A stretch of DNA of 51,888 nucleotides from Gammaproteobacteria bacterium (GCA_026707905.1 JAPOVY010000069.1:1-51888); one strand, 5' to 3'; counted from the stretch's first letter, positions 24,934 to 35,254 are shown. The notes: a model not told the origin generated them from the sequence alone. Made by a program: numbers and translations.

Positions 24934-26895
24934 TCAAGCAAGTGATTCTGAAAGCGAGTCTGTAGCGTATTTCACAACCGCATCCTCGCGAGCCATGCCA
25001 CTGGCAACGAGTGCTTCCAGCGAGTATATTGGCGTCAGCGCGAAGATTGTGTCAAGAGACGCAGCGAGCTCCTCTACTACAACATTGCCTTTCGGCGGCG
25101 AGACGCTCACTAATCGCTGCAAACAGTCCATCGCCAAACCAACACTAAAGACGTTTTTGTCGTCAGCTATCACCGTCCTCAGACGCGAAATTACATTCGT
25201 TAATTCGTCTCCGAGTTTGTCTGCGCCGTGTGAACACAACATGACCAGCGCCCAGAGCACGTTTTCTCGGACGACCGACCGAACGGGTTCAAAACGATCC
25301 TGCCCATAATCGAATCCAATGCCTTCGCACACGTCACAGTCGTCATTGGGTCTAACCATCTTGATACTGCGATTCTGAGCACGATCCATGCATAACCGAT
25401 TTACTTCTTGGTCGAGGCTTTGGGTCAGATAAGAAGCGATCAAGCTGATCGCTTTTTCGACATATAGACCGCGTTTAACAACACGACGACCAAGACAACC
25501 TAACGCATCCGCGGCGACAGAGCGAACGTACGCTGAGGCATCTTCGAGTAAGCATCGGCCAAGCCCATGGATGACTTGGTCAGTGTTGCTGCCAGCTGAA
25601 CCGAGTCCAAAGGCAGCCGCTTTTCGCACCCAACGTGCTTGAGAGGAGAGTCCGTTGAGGAATGAACCCGTCGCGTCTTCGCCAAAGGCGATCAAACCAT
25701 ATAGCGCTGCACGTCTCACGTTTTCGCGTTCGCTCTGTAAGGCGGTGTTTAAGACTGTGAGTGCAGCTTCTCGTCTTTCGTGTTGGGCTAGACGATACGC
25801 CGCACCGAGACGAATTGGTTCGTCGACATCGCCTTTGGATTCCAATCTCACCCCTAACTGACCAGGAGATTCTCCATCCTTGCCGTTCGCCGCGCCCAAT
25901 GATGGTCCTTTCCCCGTTCTGCTCCAGCTGTATTGATAACGCCACAGAGATTGAACGTCCTCATTCACACTAGCCAATTCTTGACGAGTCAATGCGTCTC
26001 GATGAGGTAGACTGAATTGCACAGAACATGCGGTTTCATCTAAATCCGGTTCTGTGGTGCGGTACAACCAGAATCGCCACATGAATCGGGGGTTCTCCTC
26101 CCACGTCCGCCAGTCGTCTATCCGGTGGTTGCGACGGTGCAAGAGATTGTGGGAATAGAGCACAACGCTTCCGGCCTTGAGTGGACCTACTTCGTAGGTT
26201 TGGCACAGCGGCCACTGTAGATTCAGAACAGCGTCGCGCATTCTGATGTCGTGCGCCGTTGTCTGTTCGACGATATCTTCAATGGCGTACTTTGAATTTG
26301 GACCACTTATGGGTACGTGTTCCATACGGTTCAATTGAAAGTCGAAATCCAAATGGTCAGCGCCTGCGAAGTTATCGTGATTCTCTTCGTGATTGAACGT
26401 CCAATATTGCGAATACGGTACGGTCGCGGTTGGCCCCATATCCGTTCTGACATCCTGGGGATAGTAGAGCATCTCGATCTGAACAGCGTGGTGATGTCGC
26501 TGTTTCCGCATGTTGTATGGTCCGTTGTCATCTTTATGCCAGTGCTGATCGTGTGACCCACTCATAAACGGTGTGTTGTGCGTGAAGGGCACGATCGCAT
26601 AGTTTTTCCCGATCAGCAATTCACATGCATCTCGAACACCTGGCGCGTTCGTCACGTTCATGATGTCTGGAATGTTCGTCGCAGTGATACGCTCTTTCGC
26701 TCGAAAAGCTTCGAGCTCCTTTTCGAAGATCTTATCGTGGGTCGACAGCGGAATTCCGAGTGATTCAGGCGCAAGTACGATCAATCCACGCGTAACAAAG
26801 TCCCTGACGATGTATTCGCGAGGTGTAGATTCGATTGGATTGGCGATCGAAGAGGAGCTCGATCCACCATCACTATTGGCGGCCTGATTTCGCAT
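24934..26895 (-). CDS. Phytanoyl-CoA dioxygenase family protein fused to HEAT repeats, copy 1
   Basis: This 653-residue protein combines two parts. Residues about 25-300 form a PhyH-type Fe(II)/2-oxoglutarate oxygenase: the metal triad is His120-x-Asp122 (QHWHKDDNG) and a distal His (249 or 253, YSHNLLHRRNHR), with an Arg for 2-oxoglutarate near 270-274 (PRFMWRFWLYR). Residues about 360-600 are HEAT-like helical repeats (RRAALYGLIAFGEDA, RKAAAFGLGSAG, RSVAADALGCLG). A CDVC pair (520-523) lies inside the repeats. The Asp in HxD rules against a halogenase. Copy 2 at 41343 has the same architecture and shares the RSxVRENV motif. It heads an operon with a sulfatase and an AHSA1-like protein. Oxidative attack on an alkyl or ester group is inferred; the HEAT part may bind a partner. 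Confidence 0.87.
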   Translation of the reverse strand: MRNQAANSDGGSSSSSIANPIESTPREYIVRDFVTRGLIVLAPESLGIPLSTHDKIFEKELEAFRAKERITATNIPDIMNVTNAPGVRDACELLIGKNYAIVPFTHNTPFMSGSHDQHWHKDDNGPYNMRKQRHHHAVQIEMLYYPQDVRTDMGPTATVPYSQYWTFNHEENHDNFAGADHLDFDFQLNRMEHVPISGPNSKYAIEDIVEQTTAHDIRMRDAVLNLQWPLCQTYEVGPLKAGSVVLYSHNLLHRRNHRIDDWRTWEENPRFMWRFWLYRTTEPDLDETACSVQFSLPHRDALTRQELASVNEDVQSLWRYQYSWSRTGKGPSLGAANGKDGESPGQLGVRLESKGDVDEPIRLGAAYRLAQHERREAALTVLNTALQSERENVRRAALYGLIAFGEDATGSFLNGLSSQARWVRKAAAFGLGSAGSNTDQVIHGLGRCLLEDASAYVRSVAADALGCLGRRVVKRGLYVEKAISLIASYLTQSLDQEVNRLCMDRAQNRSIKMVRPNDDCDVCEGIGFDYGQDRFEPVRSVVRENVLWALVMLCSHGADKLGDELTNVISRLRTVIADDKNVFSVGLAMDCLQRLVSVSPPKGNVVVEELAASLDTIFALTPIYSLEALVASGMAREDAVVKYATDSLSESLA

Positions 26896-27160
26896 ACGGC
26901 TTAGTTCTTTGACGTGTTACCATGATTGTGGCATCTCGTTAACCGCTTTAAATTGTGCTACTCAAAGTGAAGATACCTAACTGCGATATTTTGCTTAGTC
27001 CTATCGCGCTAACACATACGTGTCAGTTTCGTGCATCGACCGAACAGTCCGAAATCTATAAGAGATTCTGTGTCACAAAATCCGGCGTCCATATGATTTA
27101 CAGGATGCGTTACGGCGCGAAAGGCTTCCACTTAGTAAGACCATCCAGAAGAGTTAGGTA

Positions 27161-27916
27161 ATGAACCACGTAAAAGAAATCCTGCAAAGCGGCAAAACCG
27201 CCATTGGCACGACGGCTTCCCCGAATAGCGAGACACGGTTTCTCGCGGGTGCAGGTTTCGATTTTCTGTTATTCGATACGCAACATTCACCAGTCGAGAT
27301 AAAACAGCTGGGAGCGGCCATCGGAGCGATGCGTGGACGCACGGCGTCTCCCATCGTACGTGTTGGCGAAAATCGCGCCGATCAGATTTGTTACGCATTA
27401 GATGTTGGCGCTAGGGGCATCATCGTGCCTATGGTCAATTCAGCCGATGAAGCCCATGACGTCGTGAGTTTCTGCCGCTATCCATTCGCCGGTGTGCGCA
27501 GTTCTGCCGGAATGCGCGGTGAATGGGGGGAATTCAAAGACTATCGTGCATACATGGATGCCGTCAATGAACAGCTGGTGATTCTCCCGATGATCGAAAC
27601 TCAAGAAGCGATGGATAACCTCGACGAGATCGTCAAAGTGCCGGGTGTCGATGTAGTACTCGTCGGTCCATCCGACCTTTCGATCAATCTAGGTGTTCCG
27701 CTCGACTATACAAGCACCACCTACAAAGACGCGCTAACACGGATTGGTAGTACATGTCAGGATGCCGGAATAGCGGCGGGGATGTTCTTCGTTCCACCAG
27801 GCATCACGCCAGCTACACTAGTCGATCTCGGATTCCGGTTCTTCACGATGCCTTGGGAAGGCTGGGCTTCACGTGGTGTTACTGACGGTATCGCGGCTCT
27901 ACGAACGGAAAGGTGA
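27161..27916 (+). CDS. HpcH/HpaI-family class II aldolase
   Basis: The 251-residue protein is a metal-dependent aldolase of the HpcH/HpaI family. GFDFLLFDTQHSPVE supplies the catalytic His near residue 47; the metal ligands are Glu in LPMIETQEAMDNL (about 147) and Asp in VLVGPSDLSINLG (about 173). The family reversibly splits 4-hydroxy-2-keto acids to pyruvate or glyoxylate plus an aldehyde. The gene is divergent from the PhyH-HEAT/sulfatase operon with a 265-bp shared upstream region in which no clear operator is seen, so it may serve the same catabolic route. Confidence 0.92.
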   Translation: MNHVKEILQSGKTAIGTTASPNSETRFLAGAGFDFLLFDTQHSPVEIKQLGAAIGAMRGRTASPIVRVGENRADQICYALDVGARGIIVPMVNSADEAHDVVSFCRYPFAGVRSSAGMRGEWGEFKDYRAYMDAVNEQLVILPMIETQEAMDNLDEIVKVPGVDVVLVGPSDLSINLGVPLDYTSTTYKDALTRIGSTCQDAGIAAGMFFVPPGITPATLVDLGFRFFTMPWEGWASRGVTDGIAALRTER

Positions 27917-28149
27917 ATATTCGGCGGCAGGAATGGAATTAGAGGATCCTAAGTCTCGATTCGACCTAGCGAACTAACCTCGATTCCTCGAGACCTCTCG
28001 TTCGGAAGCACGTCAACATCGGTTCGAATCCTGATGTTGAAACGACCGCCAATCGTGATGCATAGCGACCTCTCTTTCTTGAACTGCCGGCTTCAGCCAA
28101 TTACAATAAAAGGTTAATCAACGCACAGCTCTTACCGCGGGAAGGTGTA

Positions 28150-31100
28150 ATGAGTGTTGCGTGCAGTGCAATGACTCCATTTCGTGGTATGAGTCCACCG
28201 AGTAGTGTGCGTCCTTTTCTCCCGTTACTCCTATGTTTCTCATACGGCTGTTTAGCAGCCGACGTATTCGCTCAAGACGAGGAAGACCAAGAAGTAACAG
28301 GCAACACATTCGGCATTCAAGCACCCATTAGTGACTTAGACGGACATCCAACGTTCGCTAGCCCACACTTTAATCCACTCGCGATTCACGGCGATCTCGT
28401 CTACGTCGTAAACACACCAGCCGATACGTTGGACGTAATCGATCCGACGTCAGACAGTGTTGTATTCCGCATCAATGTTGGCATTGATCCAGTCAGCGTC
28501 GTATCGAGACCAAACGCTGACGAAGTTTGGGTTTCGAACCACGTCTCTGACACGATCAGTGTGATCGACACCGACCCAGAAAGTGCGTTCTATCATCAAA
28601 TTGTTGCGACGATACAAGACGTCGATCGCTTTTCGTTCAGTACGAATTTCGACGAACCGGTCGGTATCGCATTTACTCAAGATGGAAAGAAGGCGTACGT
28701 AGCGTTAGGGCCGTCAAATCAGGTCGCAGTGATCGATGCTGAAACCCGTGTAGTTACCAAACACTTGAAGATAAATGCGCAGGATCCTCGAGCGTTAGTC
28801 GTTCGTGGCACGCGACTCTATGTGACGGCATTTGAATCAGGGAATACCACGCAGCTATCCGGATGTAATCCCGGACAGATTGACGGTTCTATGTGCACCT
28901 ATGACGCAGTGCAGCATACTCATACCACGAATAACGTGCTGTCCCTTGGTATCGATGTTGATATTGTCAGAAATCCGAAAGTGCCGGATCGAGACTTATT
29001 TGTATTCGACACACGAAGCGATCGTCTAGTCGATCAGGTGGAAGGCACCGGTACGTTGCTCTACGGATTGGCAGTCGATGGCAGACGCAATGTATACATC
29101 GCTCAAGCGGAAGCCAGAAACGATGCCAATGGACTGGCCGGTACACAAGACCACGGTCTCGCCGAAATGGAAAATCGCGCCTTTCTGAATCAGATCACAC
29201 GCGTCAATTGCAGCGATCGAAATTGCGACGATCCTGAGATCTTCGAACTTGAACCGCTCCCACCTGAACACCCAGACACAGGCGCGGCGCTGGCGACCCC
29301 GTTCGCCGTAGAAATAACTAAAGACAACACCACGCTGATAGGTACGGCTGCCGGTTCAAACAAGCTGTTCGTGTTTGATGTCGAGTCGGGTAGTGTTACC
29401 GGACGAGTCGATGTTGGTGCAGTACCGCGAGGTGTAAAGCTCGTATACGACGAAGGTGACGGCTTATCCGAAGCGTGGGTGATGAATGCCGTCTCGAACA
29501 CGATTACGCGTGTCGATCTATCGACTCTTTCAGAGCCGTCCATCATGGCCACTATCAAGCTCGAAGATCCCACTCCCGACCAGATGAAACTTGGTCGCAT
29601 CGCATTTAACGATGCGAATGCATCAACGACGGGGACTTTCTCATGCGATAGTTGCCACCCGGACAACAACGTCGATCAGCTCGTTTGGGTTCTTGATACG
29701 CCGCCTTGCGATCAAAGTCATCCAGGCTGTACCCAAATCCCCCCACGCTTGACGATGCCGGTGCGTGGACTTCGCGATACTCAGCCGTACCACTGGGACG
29801 GTATTCCGGGCGATCCATACGGAGGAATAAACGTGCAAAGCCTCTGGGACCCTGTTGAGCCTAACTGCGAACTCGACGACCCAGAATCTTGTACTCGATT
29901 CCTCGTTGACGGCAGCTTGGGAACGACCATGTGCGACGTTACCGACTGCCCGACTAACGAAGAAGATAAAGGCGGCGCGCTTGATATTGAGGAACGTGAC
30001 GCGCTCGCTCACTACATCCTAAACGTACCTTTTCCGCCGGCACCCAATCGTCCGTTCGACAATGAACTTTCAGCTTCCGCGAAAGAAGGCATTTTCGAAT
30101 TCAATTTCCTGAATGATTCCGGCACCGATACGGGTGCGCAAACGTGTGGAGCATGTCACAAACCCCCATTCCTGACGACGACGAATACGCCTTCAGCTCA
30201 AAACGTCAACGCAGGGGTCGGATCGTTCAATGGCATGGATGCACCGACCTGGCGGGGCGCATACGACCGTTGGATTGTCACACCTCAAGCTCGGTTCAAC
30301 GTTATTGATTTGATCGAGCGCATCGGTATGGACTTAGGTGCGGATATTCCCGAACAGGAAGTCTGGTTCCACGCAGGCGCACGAACCCAAGCAAATTGGG
30401 ATATGGTGCTTGAGTACAGTACGGGCTTCTCAGGTACGTTTGCGCGACAAGCGACGTTCAATTCTTCACTGGCTGACGATAGCGTTCATACCGATATGAC
30501 GGACCGTATCGCAGCCACACTCATCGCTGCGGCAGACAACGGTGCTGTTCTCTTGCACGCTGACGGGCTTTACATTGACCATGATGGCGACGTGGAAGCG
30601 AGTGCAGATTCAGGGCTCGACGACGATTCCACAGGCGACACGACTTCGGAACACGTATTCGGGCTCGCGCTGGAATACGTTGATGGCGAATGGCGAGATC
30701 GATCAGATAGCGATATCACTTATGAGCTTGTCGACTTACGAGACCAAGCGGTCGCAGGTGACCTCGTGCTCACGTTCACCGGTCGAATTGGACAAAACGT
30801 GCTACCAGATCAGCCACAGCCAGCAATTTGGCCGTTCTGGAACAGATTTGGCAACCTCTACGACGGCGTCGTACAGCAATCGCCGACTGTAGAAATAACC
30901 TACCTCACGGATGACTTAACGCTAACGCTTAAAGGGCGTCATATCGAGGACGACGCATTAATCTTCATCAACGGGCATGCGGTTTCAGGAACAGTAACGT
31001 GTGTGAACGAAATGCTTCCTTCATGTGAAGATGAGCGGATCGTTGTGACACTCGATGAAGCGCCCGTTCGATATGGTTTGAATTTCCTTCAGATTCAAAA

Positions 31101-31659
31101 TGAAGACGGCATGATCAGTAACGATGTCATGTTCTTCTCTCAGGAAGTGGACAAAACTGCTCGGGCGGGGAACCTAATCGTAAGTGGAGGAACGTTCGAT
31201 CGATTTATCTTCCCATTGCAGGAATTCTGGAATACCGTTGAGTCTCAAGGAAACAACGTTTGGATTGACAACGGCTTCATTAACGTCTCAATTGCACGCG
31301 TTAATACCGGTGAGCCATGGCGAGCTCAGATCAGTCACCACGTTTCGATCGACGAAGACCAAGAGTATTCGGTCTGCTTCCGCGCCAAGGCAAACTCAGC
31401 ACGGAGCATTGACGTTTACGTTGATCAAAGCATGCACGAATGGCAACGGTTGTTTACGGAAAACGTGGATTTGCGGAACTACTGGCAGAATTTCAAACAC
31501 ACGTTTACAGCTGACCGGACCGATATCACGGCACGAGTCGCTTTTGACTTAGCGGGTGCGTCCCCTTCAGTACAGCTAGACAACATTGGACTCTACGAAG
31601 GCGATACGTGCGGTACGCCAGATGTTACGACGCCTGTTGGATTTCATAGCAGTCAATAA
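28150..31659 (+). CDS. Large secreted beta-propeller / cytochrome c / CBM-like protein
   Basis: An 1,169-residue exported protein (GAAGG upstream; hydrophobic PFLPLLLCFSYGCLA in a long signal region to about residue 40). Residues about 55-470 form a YncE/YVTN-like beta-propeller (VYVVNTPADTLDVIDPTSD, VWVSNHVSDTISVIDTDPE). Two c-type heme motifs follow: CDSCH (499-503) and CGACH (666-670), in a di-heme peroxidase-like region with DAPTWRGAYDRW. Residues about 900-1000 look Ig-like, and about 1030-1155 resemble a CBM4/9 galactose-binding domain (VSIDEDQEYSVCFRAKANS, VQLDNIGLYEGD). It probably acts as an extracellular or periplasmic redox protein at a carbohydrate surface; the reaction is unknown. 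It is a single-gene unit. Confidence 0.8.
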   Translation: MSVACSAMTPFRGMSPPSSVRPFLPLLLCFSYGCLAADVFAQDEEDQEVTGNTFGIQAPISDLDGHPTFASPHFNPLAIHGDLVYVVNTPADTLDVIDPTSDSVVFRINVGIDPVSVVSRPNADEVWVSNHVSDTISVIDTDPESAFYHQIVATIQDVDRFSFSTNFDEPVGIAFTQDGKKAYVALGPSNQVAVIDAETRVVTKHLKINAQDPRALVVRGTRLYVTAFESGNTTQLSGCNPGQIDGSMCTYDAVQHTHTTNNVLSLGIDVDIVRNPKVPDRDLFVFDTRSDRLVDQVEGTGTLLYGLAVDGRRNVYIAQAEARNDANGLAGTQDHGLAEMENRAFLNQITRVNCSDRNCDDPEIFELEPLPPEHPDTGAALATPFAVEITKDNTTLIGTAAGSNKLFVFDVESGSVTGRVDVGAVPRGVKLVYDEGDGLSEAWVMNAVSNTITRVDLSTLSEPSIMATIKLEDPTPDQMKLGRIAFNDANASTTGTFSCDSCHPDNNVDQLVWVLDTPPCDQSHPGCTQIPPRLTMPVRGLRDTQPYHWDGIPGDPYGGINVQSLWDPVEPNCELDDPESCTRFLVDGSLGTTMCDVTDCPTNEEDKGGALDIEERDALAHYILNVPFPPAPNRPFDNELSASAKEGIFEFNFLNDSGTDTGAQTCGACHKPPFLTTTNTPSAQNVNAGVGSFNGMDAPTWRGAYDRWIVTPQARFNVIDLIERIGMDLGADIPEQEVWFHAGARTQANWDMVLEYSTGFSGTFARQATFNSSLADDSVHTDMTDRIAATLIAAADNGAVLLHADGLYIDHDGDVEASADSGLDDDSTGDTTSEHVFGLALEYVDGEWRDRSDSDITYELVDLRDQAVAGDLVLTFTGRIGQNVLPDQPQPAIWPFWNRFGNLYDGVVQQSPTVEITYLTDDLTLTLKGRHIEDDALIFINGHAVSGTVTCVNEMLPSCEDERIVVTLDEAPVRYGLNFLQIQNEDGMISNDVMFFSQEVDKTARAGNLIVSGGTFDRFIFPLQEFWNTVESQGNNVWIDNGFINVSIARVNTGEPWRAQISHHVSIDEDQEYSVCFRAKANSARSIDVYVDQSMHEWQRLFTENVDLRNYWQNFKHTFTADRTDITARVAFDLAGASPSVQLDNIGLYEGDTCGTPDVTTPVGFHSSQ

Positions 31660-31817
31660 ACGTCTCTAATTGTTCTCGGAAATAACTAGCGAACACGTCG
31701 TATGCTCGCTCGATACTAGCATCGTTTTCTAGTTCATCAAACCTCGTAACTGCAATCGACCGGACGAACGAACCGACACGGTGCGTCACGCATGGTTAGT
31801 AAACGCTATAGTCGAAT

Positions 31818-33365
31818 TCAAAGAGCTCCAATCGCGCCCTGCACACTCTTATCGTCCCATAACGCACGCAATTCCTCAAGTGGCGCATCCTCTACCGAAA
31901 CCGGCAGACCGAATATACCAGTGGATCGCTTCTCTTCGTCGTAAGGGGACCAAGTAGATAACGAGTCCGTAGCGGGATTGCCCGTGTGCGCGAACGCCAA
32001 CCAGGCATCCATTGTGGCTTCCGCAAGTTCGATGTGTGCCGGTTCACCACCGAAGAAACCGCGTGTTCCATCATTCAGATTGTGTGTGCCGAATACATAA
32101 CCAATATCGATAGCATGGCAAGATTTCAAAATACCACCGTACGCGGGGGACTCGACCGTGAACAGATACTGATATGCATCCTTCAGTCGCGAGTTCAAAG
32201 TCTCCGCTAGCACGATCCCCGGCATACGAAACCCACGATCGGATTCCAATACTTGCCACACGTCGGCAGGTGTTACGTCAGAACCGTTACGAGAGAGAAT
32301 CTCCTGGTACCCCTGTCCGAGTGCGCGTAAGTCCGGGCGCCCATTTTTTGGTTCAAGTCGACGCTCAAAATCATCTTGCGACATCGCCTTGATCGATGGG
32401 TCCATGACGCTAAAGAGTAACCACTCATCGCGAGTGCAACCCACCAATACAGAGACATCATCCGCAGAACCATTCGCTACGCAGTCGATAGGTCGGGCGG
32501 GTAGTTGTGCGCCGTCGATGCAGGGCTCGTAACACATCCAAGGCAACTTCGCTGAAACCTCAGCGCCAACTCGAGTGAGTTCCTCTGCAGATAGCTCAAG
32601 CAGCTTGCTCAAATTGCTGTTAGGCGATATTTCTAACGCGGCAAGTAATTGCGATGCAACATCGTTTGATTGAGCGAGCGTATTGGCTGTATGAGCAGCA
32701 CCACTCTGAGGGATCGCTTTGTGGAAGAGACCTTTCGCTTCACGCAAAGCTAAGAGTGCACCAACACTCATACCTCCAGCAGATTCACCGAAAATCGTGA
32801 CGTTATTCGGATCACCACCAAATCGAGCGATATTGTCCCGAACCCATTCCAACGCGAAGGCCTGATCAAGCAGTCCTTCATTGCCAGTTGAAGGTATTCG
32901 CCCACCGGTTACTTAATTTAAGTTCAAGAATCCCAACACGCCCAATCTGTAATTGATCGTAACGACAACGGCATTGCCGCGACGGGACAATATCGAACCA
33001 TCGTAAATCGGCGATGAACCCGATCCCGTGACAAACGCACCACCGTGAATCCAGACCATAACCGGTCTCGCTTCATTGTCTGCGCTCGGTGTCCAGACGT
33101 TCAAACTAAGACAGTCTTCTGCCAATACCGGCGGCGTTGCACCCTGCGCAAACGAAAGCGCCCCCTGTTCGGCTGCAACGATTTGCCACGATATTGGTCC
33201 AAACTCAGTGGCTTGTCGCACCCCGGTCCAGCTTTCTGGCGGTTTCGGCGCCGACCAACGATCCTCCCCGGTCGGCGCGGCCGCGTACGGAATGTTCTTA
33301 AAAGACAGAACACCGTCAGCGTTAACACCAGCGACTGTACCGTACGAGGTTTCAACTTGAGTCAT
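31818..33365 (-). pseudogene. Type B carboxylesterase interrupted by one in-frame stop codon
   Basis: The reading frame is intact from 33365 to 31818 (516 codons) except for a TAA at 32913-32915. Upstream lies the family N-terminus ([46 protein letters not shown]). Downstream, in the same frame, come [20 protein letters not shown] and [17 protein letters not shown] with the catalytic Ser, and [14 protein letters not shown] with the catalytic His. Relatives usually have Glu before VTGGRIP, so one GAA-to-TAA change explains the break. Without read-through only a 150-residue fragment lacking the Ser would be made. The rest of the gene shows no other damage, so the lesion is very recent or a sequencing error. 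Confidence 0.88.
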
Positions 33366-33449
33366 GACTCGGAATCTAAAAAGTAAATGTTCGCGTCGGG
33401 GATTATTCGGACGACGCTAGCGCTGATTAATGAGCACTTTCGCGATCGC

Positions 33450-34301
33450 CTAGTCTTCGTCCTCGTCGTTCAACGGTGCAGGACGAGTTGGCCGATGCGT
33501 GTAACGAGCATTTGGCGGCTCAAGAATCGCTAGCTTGCGATCGTCGATATCAGGATAAGTTCGGAAATCGTCGGGGTTGAAGTAATCGGCTGACCAAGTT
33601 GAGCCATGGGGAGAGAATTTGTAGAACAGTGTTCGGCGCGGCGCGTCAACCTGCCAGGGCAAAGTCCCATGTGTCAGTGCTTCCGTAAACACAATGGCAT
33701 CGCCAGCAGCCGCTGAAATGCGTTTCACACAGTCGGGTACACCTTTTGTTAGATCTCGCCATACCGATGGCATTGCTACATTCGATTTATGGGACCCAGG
33801 CACGCATCCGAAACCACCATCGTTTGGAAACGTGTCGAATAATTCAAAGGACACTGAAACGAGTCCGTTGTAAAAACGATTGTCATGGTATGACGTGAAC
33901 TGTGAGCCACCTGTACCCTTCCAACCGCCATGCAAGACAGCGCCTGCAAACCCCTTCTTCACGTGTGTATGCACATTGATGTGGTCAATGTGGAATGTGG
34001 GTATATAAGGGAGACCTCGTTTCGCTCGACCTTCTCGCACACCGTGATTTCCGATTATTTCCTCAAGCAATGGCGTAATCGAAGGCAAGTCAAGCAGATC
34101 CCGCCAAATCTTGCCCCAATGTAATGGTCCTTCACATTGCGCAATCGGAGGAAACTGCTCCGTTGAAGTTCGGAGTGTCGTGAGCAAGTCTTCAACTTGC
34201 GCTCTCTTCAAAGCATTCGGAATCACCAAGTAACCGAACGTGTCGAAGAGGTAACGTTGTTCCTCAGTCATCCCCACATGGGAGTCTGTTGAGTCGCTCA
34301 C
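33450..34301 (-). CDS. Phytanoyl-CoA dioxygenase family protein (divergent subgroup)
   Basis: A 283-residue PhyH-type protein: EEQRYLFDTFGYLVIPNAL opens the fold, DGGFGCVPGSHKSN (about 161-174) is the family core strand, and GDAIVFTEALTHGTLPW (His211) with PRRTLFYKF provides the distal His and 2-oxoglutarate Arg. The proximal metal pair is ambiguous: FHID (104-106) lies too far from the PGSH core, while SYHDN (His139) is at the usual distance but is followed by Asp140-Asn141 rather than x-Asp. Activity or metal use may therefore differ. The acidic tail NDEDED is odd. It is followed on the same strand by no near gene; the next upstream gene is the unknown protein at 34409. Confidence 0.85.
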   Translation of the reverse strand: MSDSTDSHVGMTEEQRYLFDTFGYLVIPNALKRAQVEDLLTTLRTSTEQFPPIAQCEGPLHWGKIWRDLLDLPSITPLLEEIIGNHGVREGRAKRGLPYIPTFHIDHINVHTHVKKGFAGAVLHGGWKGTGGSQFTSYHDNRFYNGLVSVSFELFDTFPNDGGFGCVPGSHKSNVAMPSVWRDLTKGVPDCVKRISAAAGDAIVFTEALTHGTLPWQVDAPRRTLFYKFSPHGSTWSADYFNPDDFRTYPDIDDRKLAILEPPNARYTHRPTRPAPLNDEDED

Positions 34302-34408
34302 GATACTACGCGTGATGTGAGATGCCGGAAATATGAACGTCGACTGAAATGAATTTCAAGCAAATACGTGACACAATTTTCATAGTTCGCTCAAGAGCAA
34401 AGTCATCG

Positions 34409-35254
34409 TCACTTTAACCATAGGGTTTCATTGAAGACTTCTGTTAATTCATTCGCTCGACCGACCCAAGAGTGACTCGTGTGCAGACGTAAATCACCTA
34501 TTCTCAAGCTGTAAACGATCGGTACTCCGGTGGGGAAGTAGTTGTCCTGCGCGTATTTATGTACGTCCTGAAATCCTGTTAGTTCATGTATTTCCAATGT
34601 GGGTCGATTCCGATTACGCGGATCCGCATTTTTAACTTCCTCTACCGCATTTAACATCGATTGCATAAGCTCAAATGGCCGCTCGAAATAGTATGCGTTC
34701 TCCGCTCTATTAAGTACCATCGAGACATTTCGATCCACGGTAACACCGTGTCTCGCCACTGAGTAGAACATTGTTATGGAACTAGGCAACTCGATTGCAT
34801 CGTCTTCCGCAAGGAGGTGCACATTGAACTTCTCCATAAACCAAAGTGGCCACCGCCGCTCATCGACTCGAAGTCCTTCGCCAGTCGCATGCTGAAGCAA
34901 GACCTTAGGTAATGTCTGAATCGGTTTGAACTTAAGAGGGATGAAATCGCCGATGGCGATCGGTCTGTCAAACGGATAAGTACGGTTCGAAATCGGGATA
35001 TTCTCAGTTTCTCCGCGCTGAATCGCTTCGGACAAAGCAGCTAAGATTGCTTGTGATCGACTTTGAATTTCAGAGATTTCGTCCGGAGTTAGGTCTTCCG
35101 GCGCTCTTGGCTCATGTACCTCACTACCCTCTTCGAACACATGTCCAAATAGTGCGGATCCGCAAAGAAAAACAACGGAAGCGTAGATCAGGCCGAACTG
35201 CCATTTCTTCAATTTTGTAAATCTACTGAATGACACTAAGTCGAATTTGTCCAT
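34409..35254 (-). CDS. Membrane-anchored protein of unknown function
   Basis: I do not recognise it. The ATG at 35254 gives 281 residues and places a single transmembrane or signal-anchor segment at about residues 18-38 (WQFGLIYASVVFLCGSALFG); the frame extends to 35389 but the extra 45 residues look non-coding. The mature part has an acidic linker, a PFDRPIAIGDFIPLKF segment and a C-terminal PTGVPIVYSLRIGDLRLHTSHSW region without known catalytic motifs. It lies between a PhyH gene (107 bp downstream) and a sulfatase gene (235 bp upstream), all on the minus strand, so co-expression is possible. Periplasmic exposure is likely. Confidence 0.65.
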   Translation of the reverse strand: MDKFDLVSFSRFTKLKKWQFGLIYASVVFLCGSALFGHVFEEGSEVHEPRAPEDLTPDEISEIQSRSQAILAALSEAIQRGETENIPISNRTYPFDRPIAIGDFIPLKFKPIQTLPKVLLQHATGEGLRVDERRWPLWFMEKFNVHLLAEDDAIELPSSITMFYSVARHGVTVDRNVSMVLNRAENAYYFERPFELMQSMLNAVEEVKNADPRNRNRPTLEIHELTGFQDVHKYAQDNYFPTGVPIVYSLRIGDLRLHTSHSWVGRANELTEVFNETLWLK

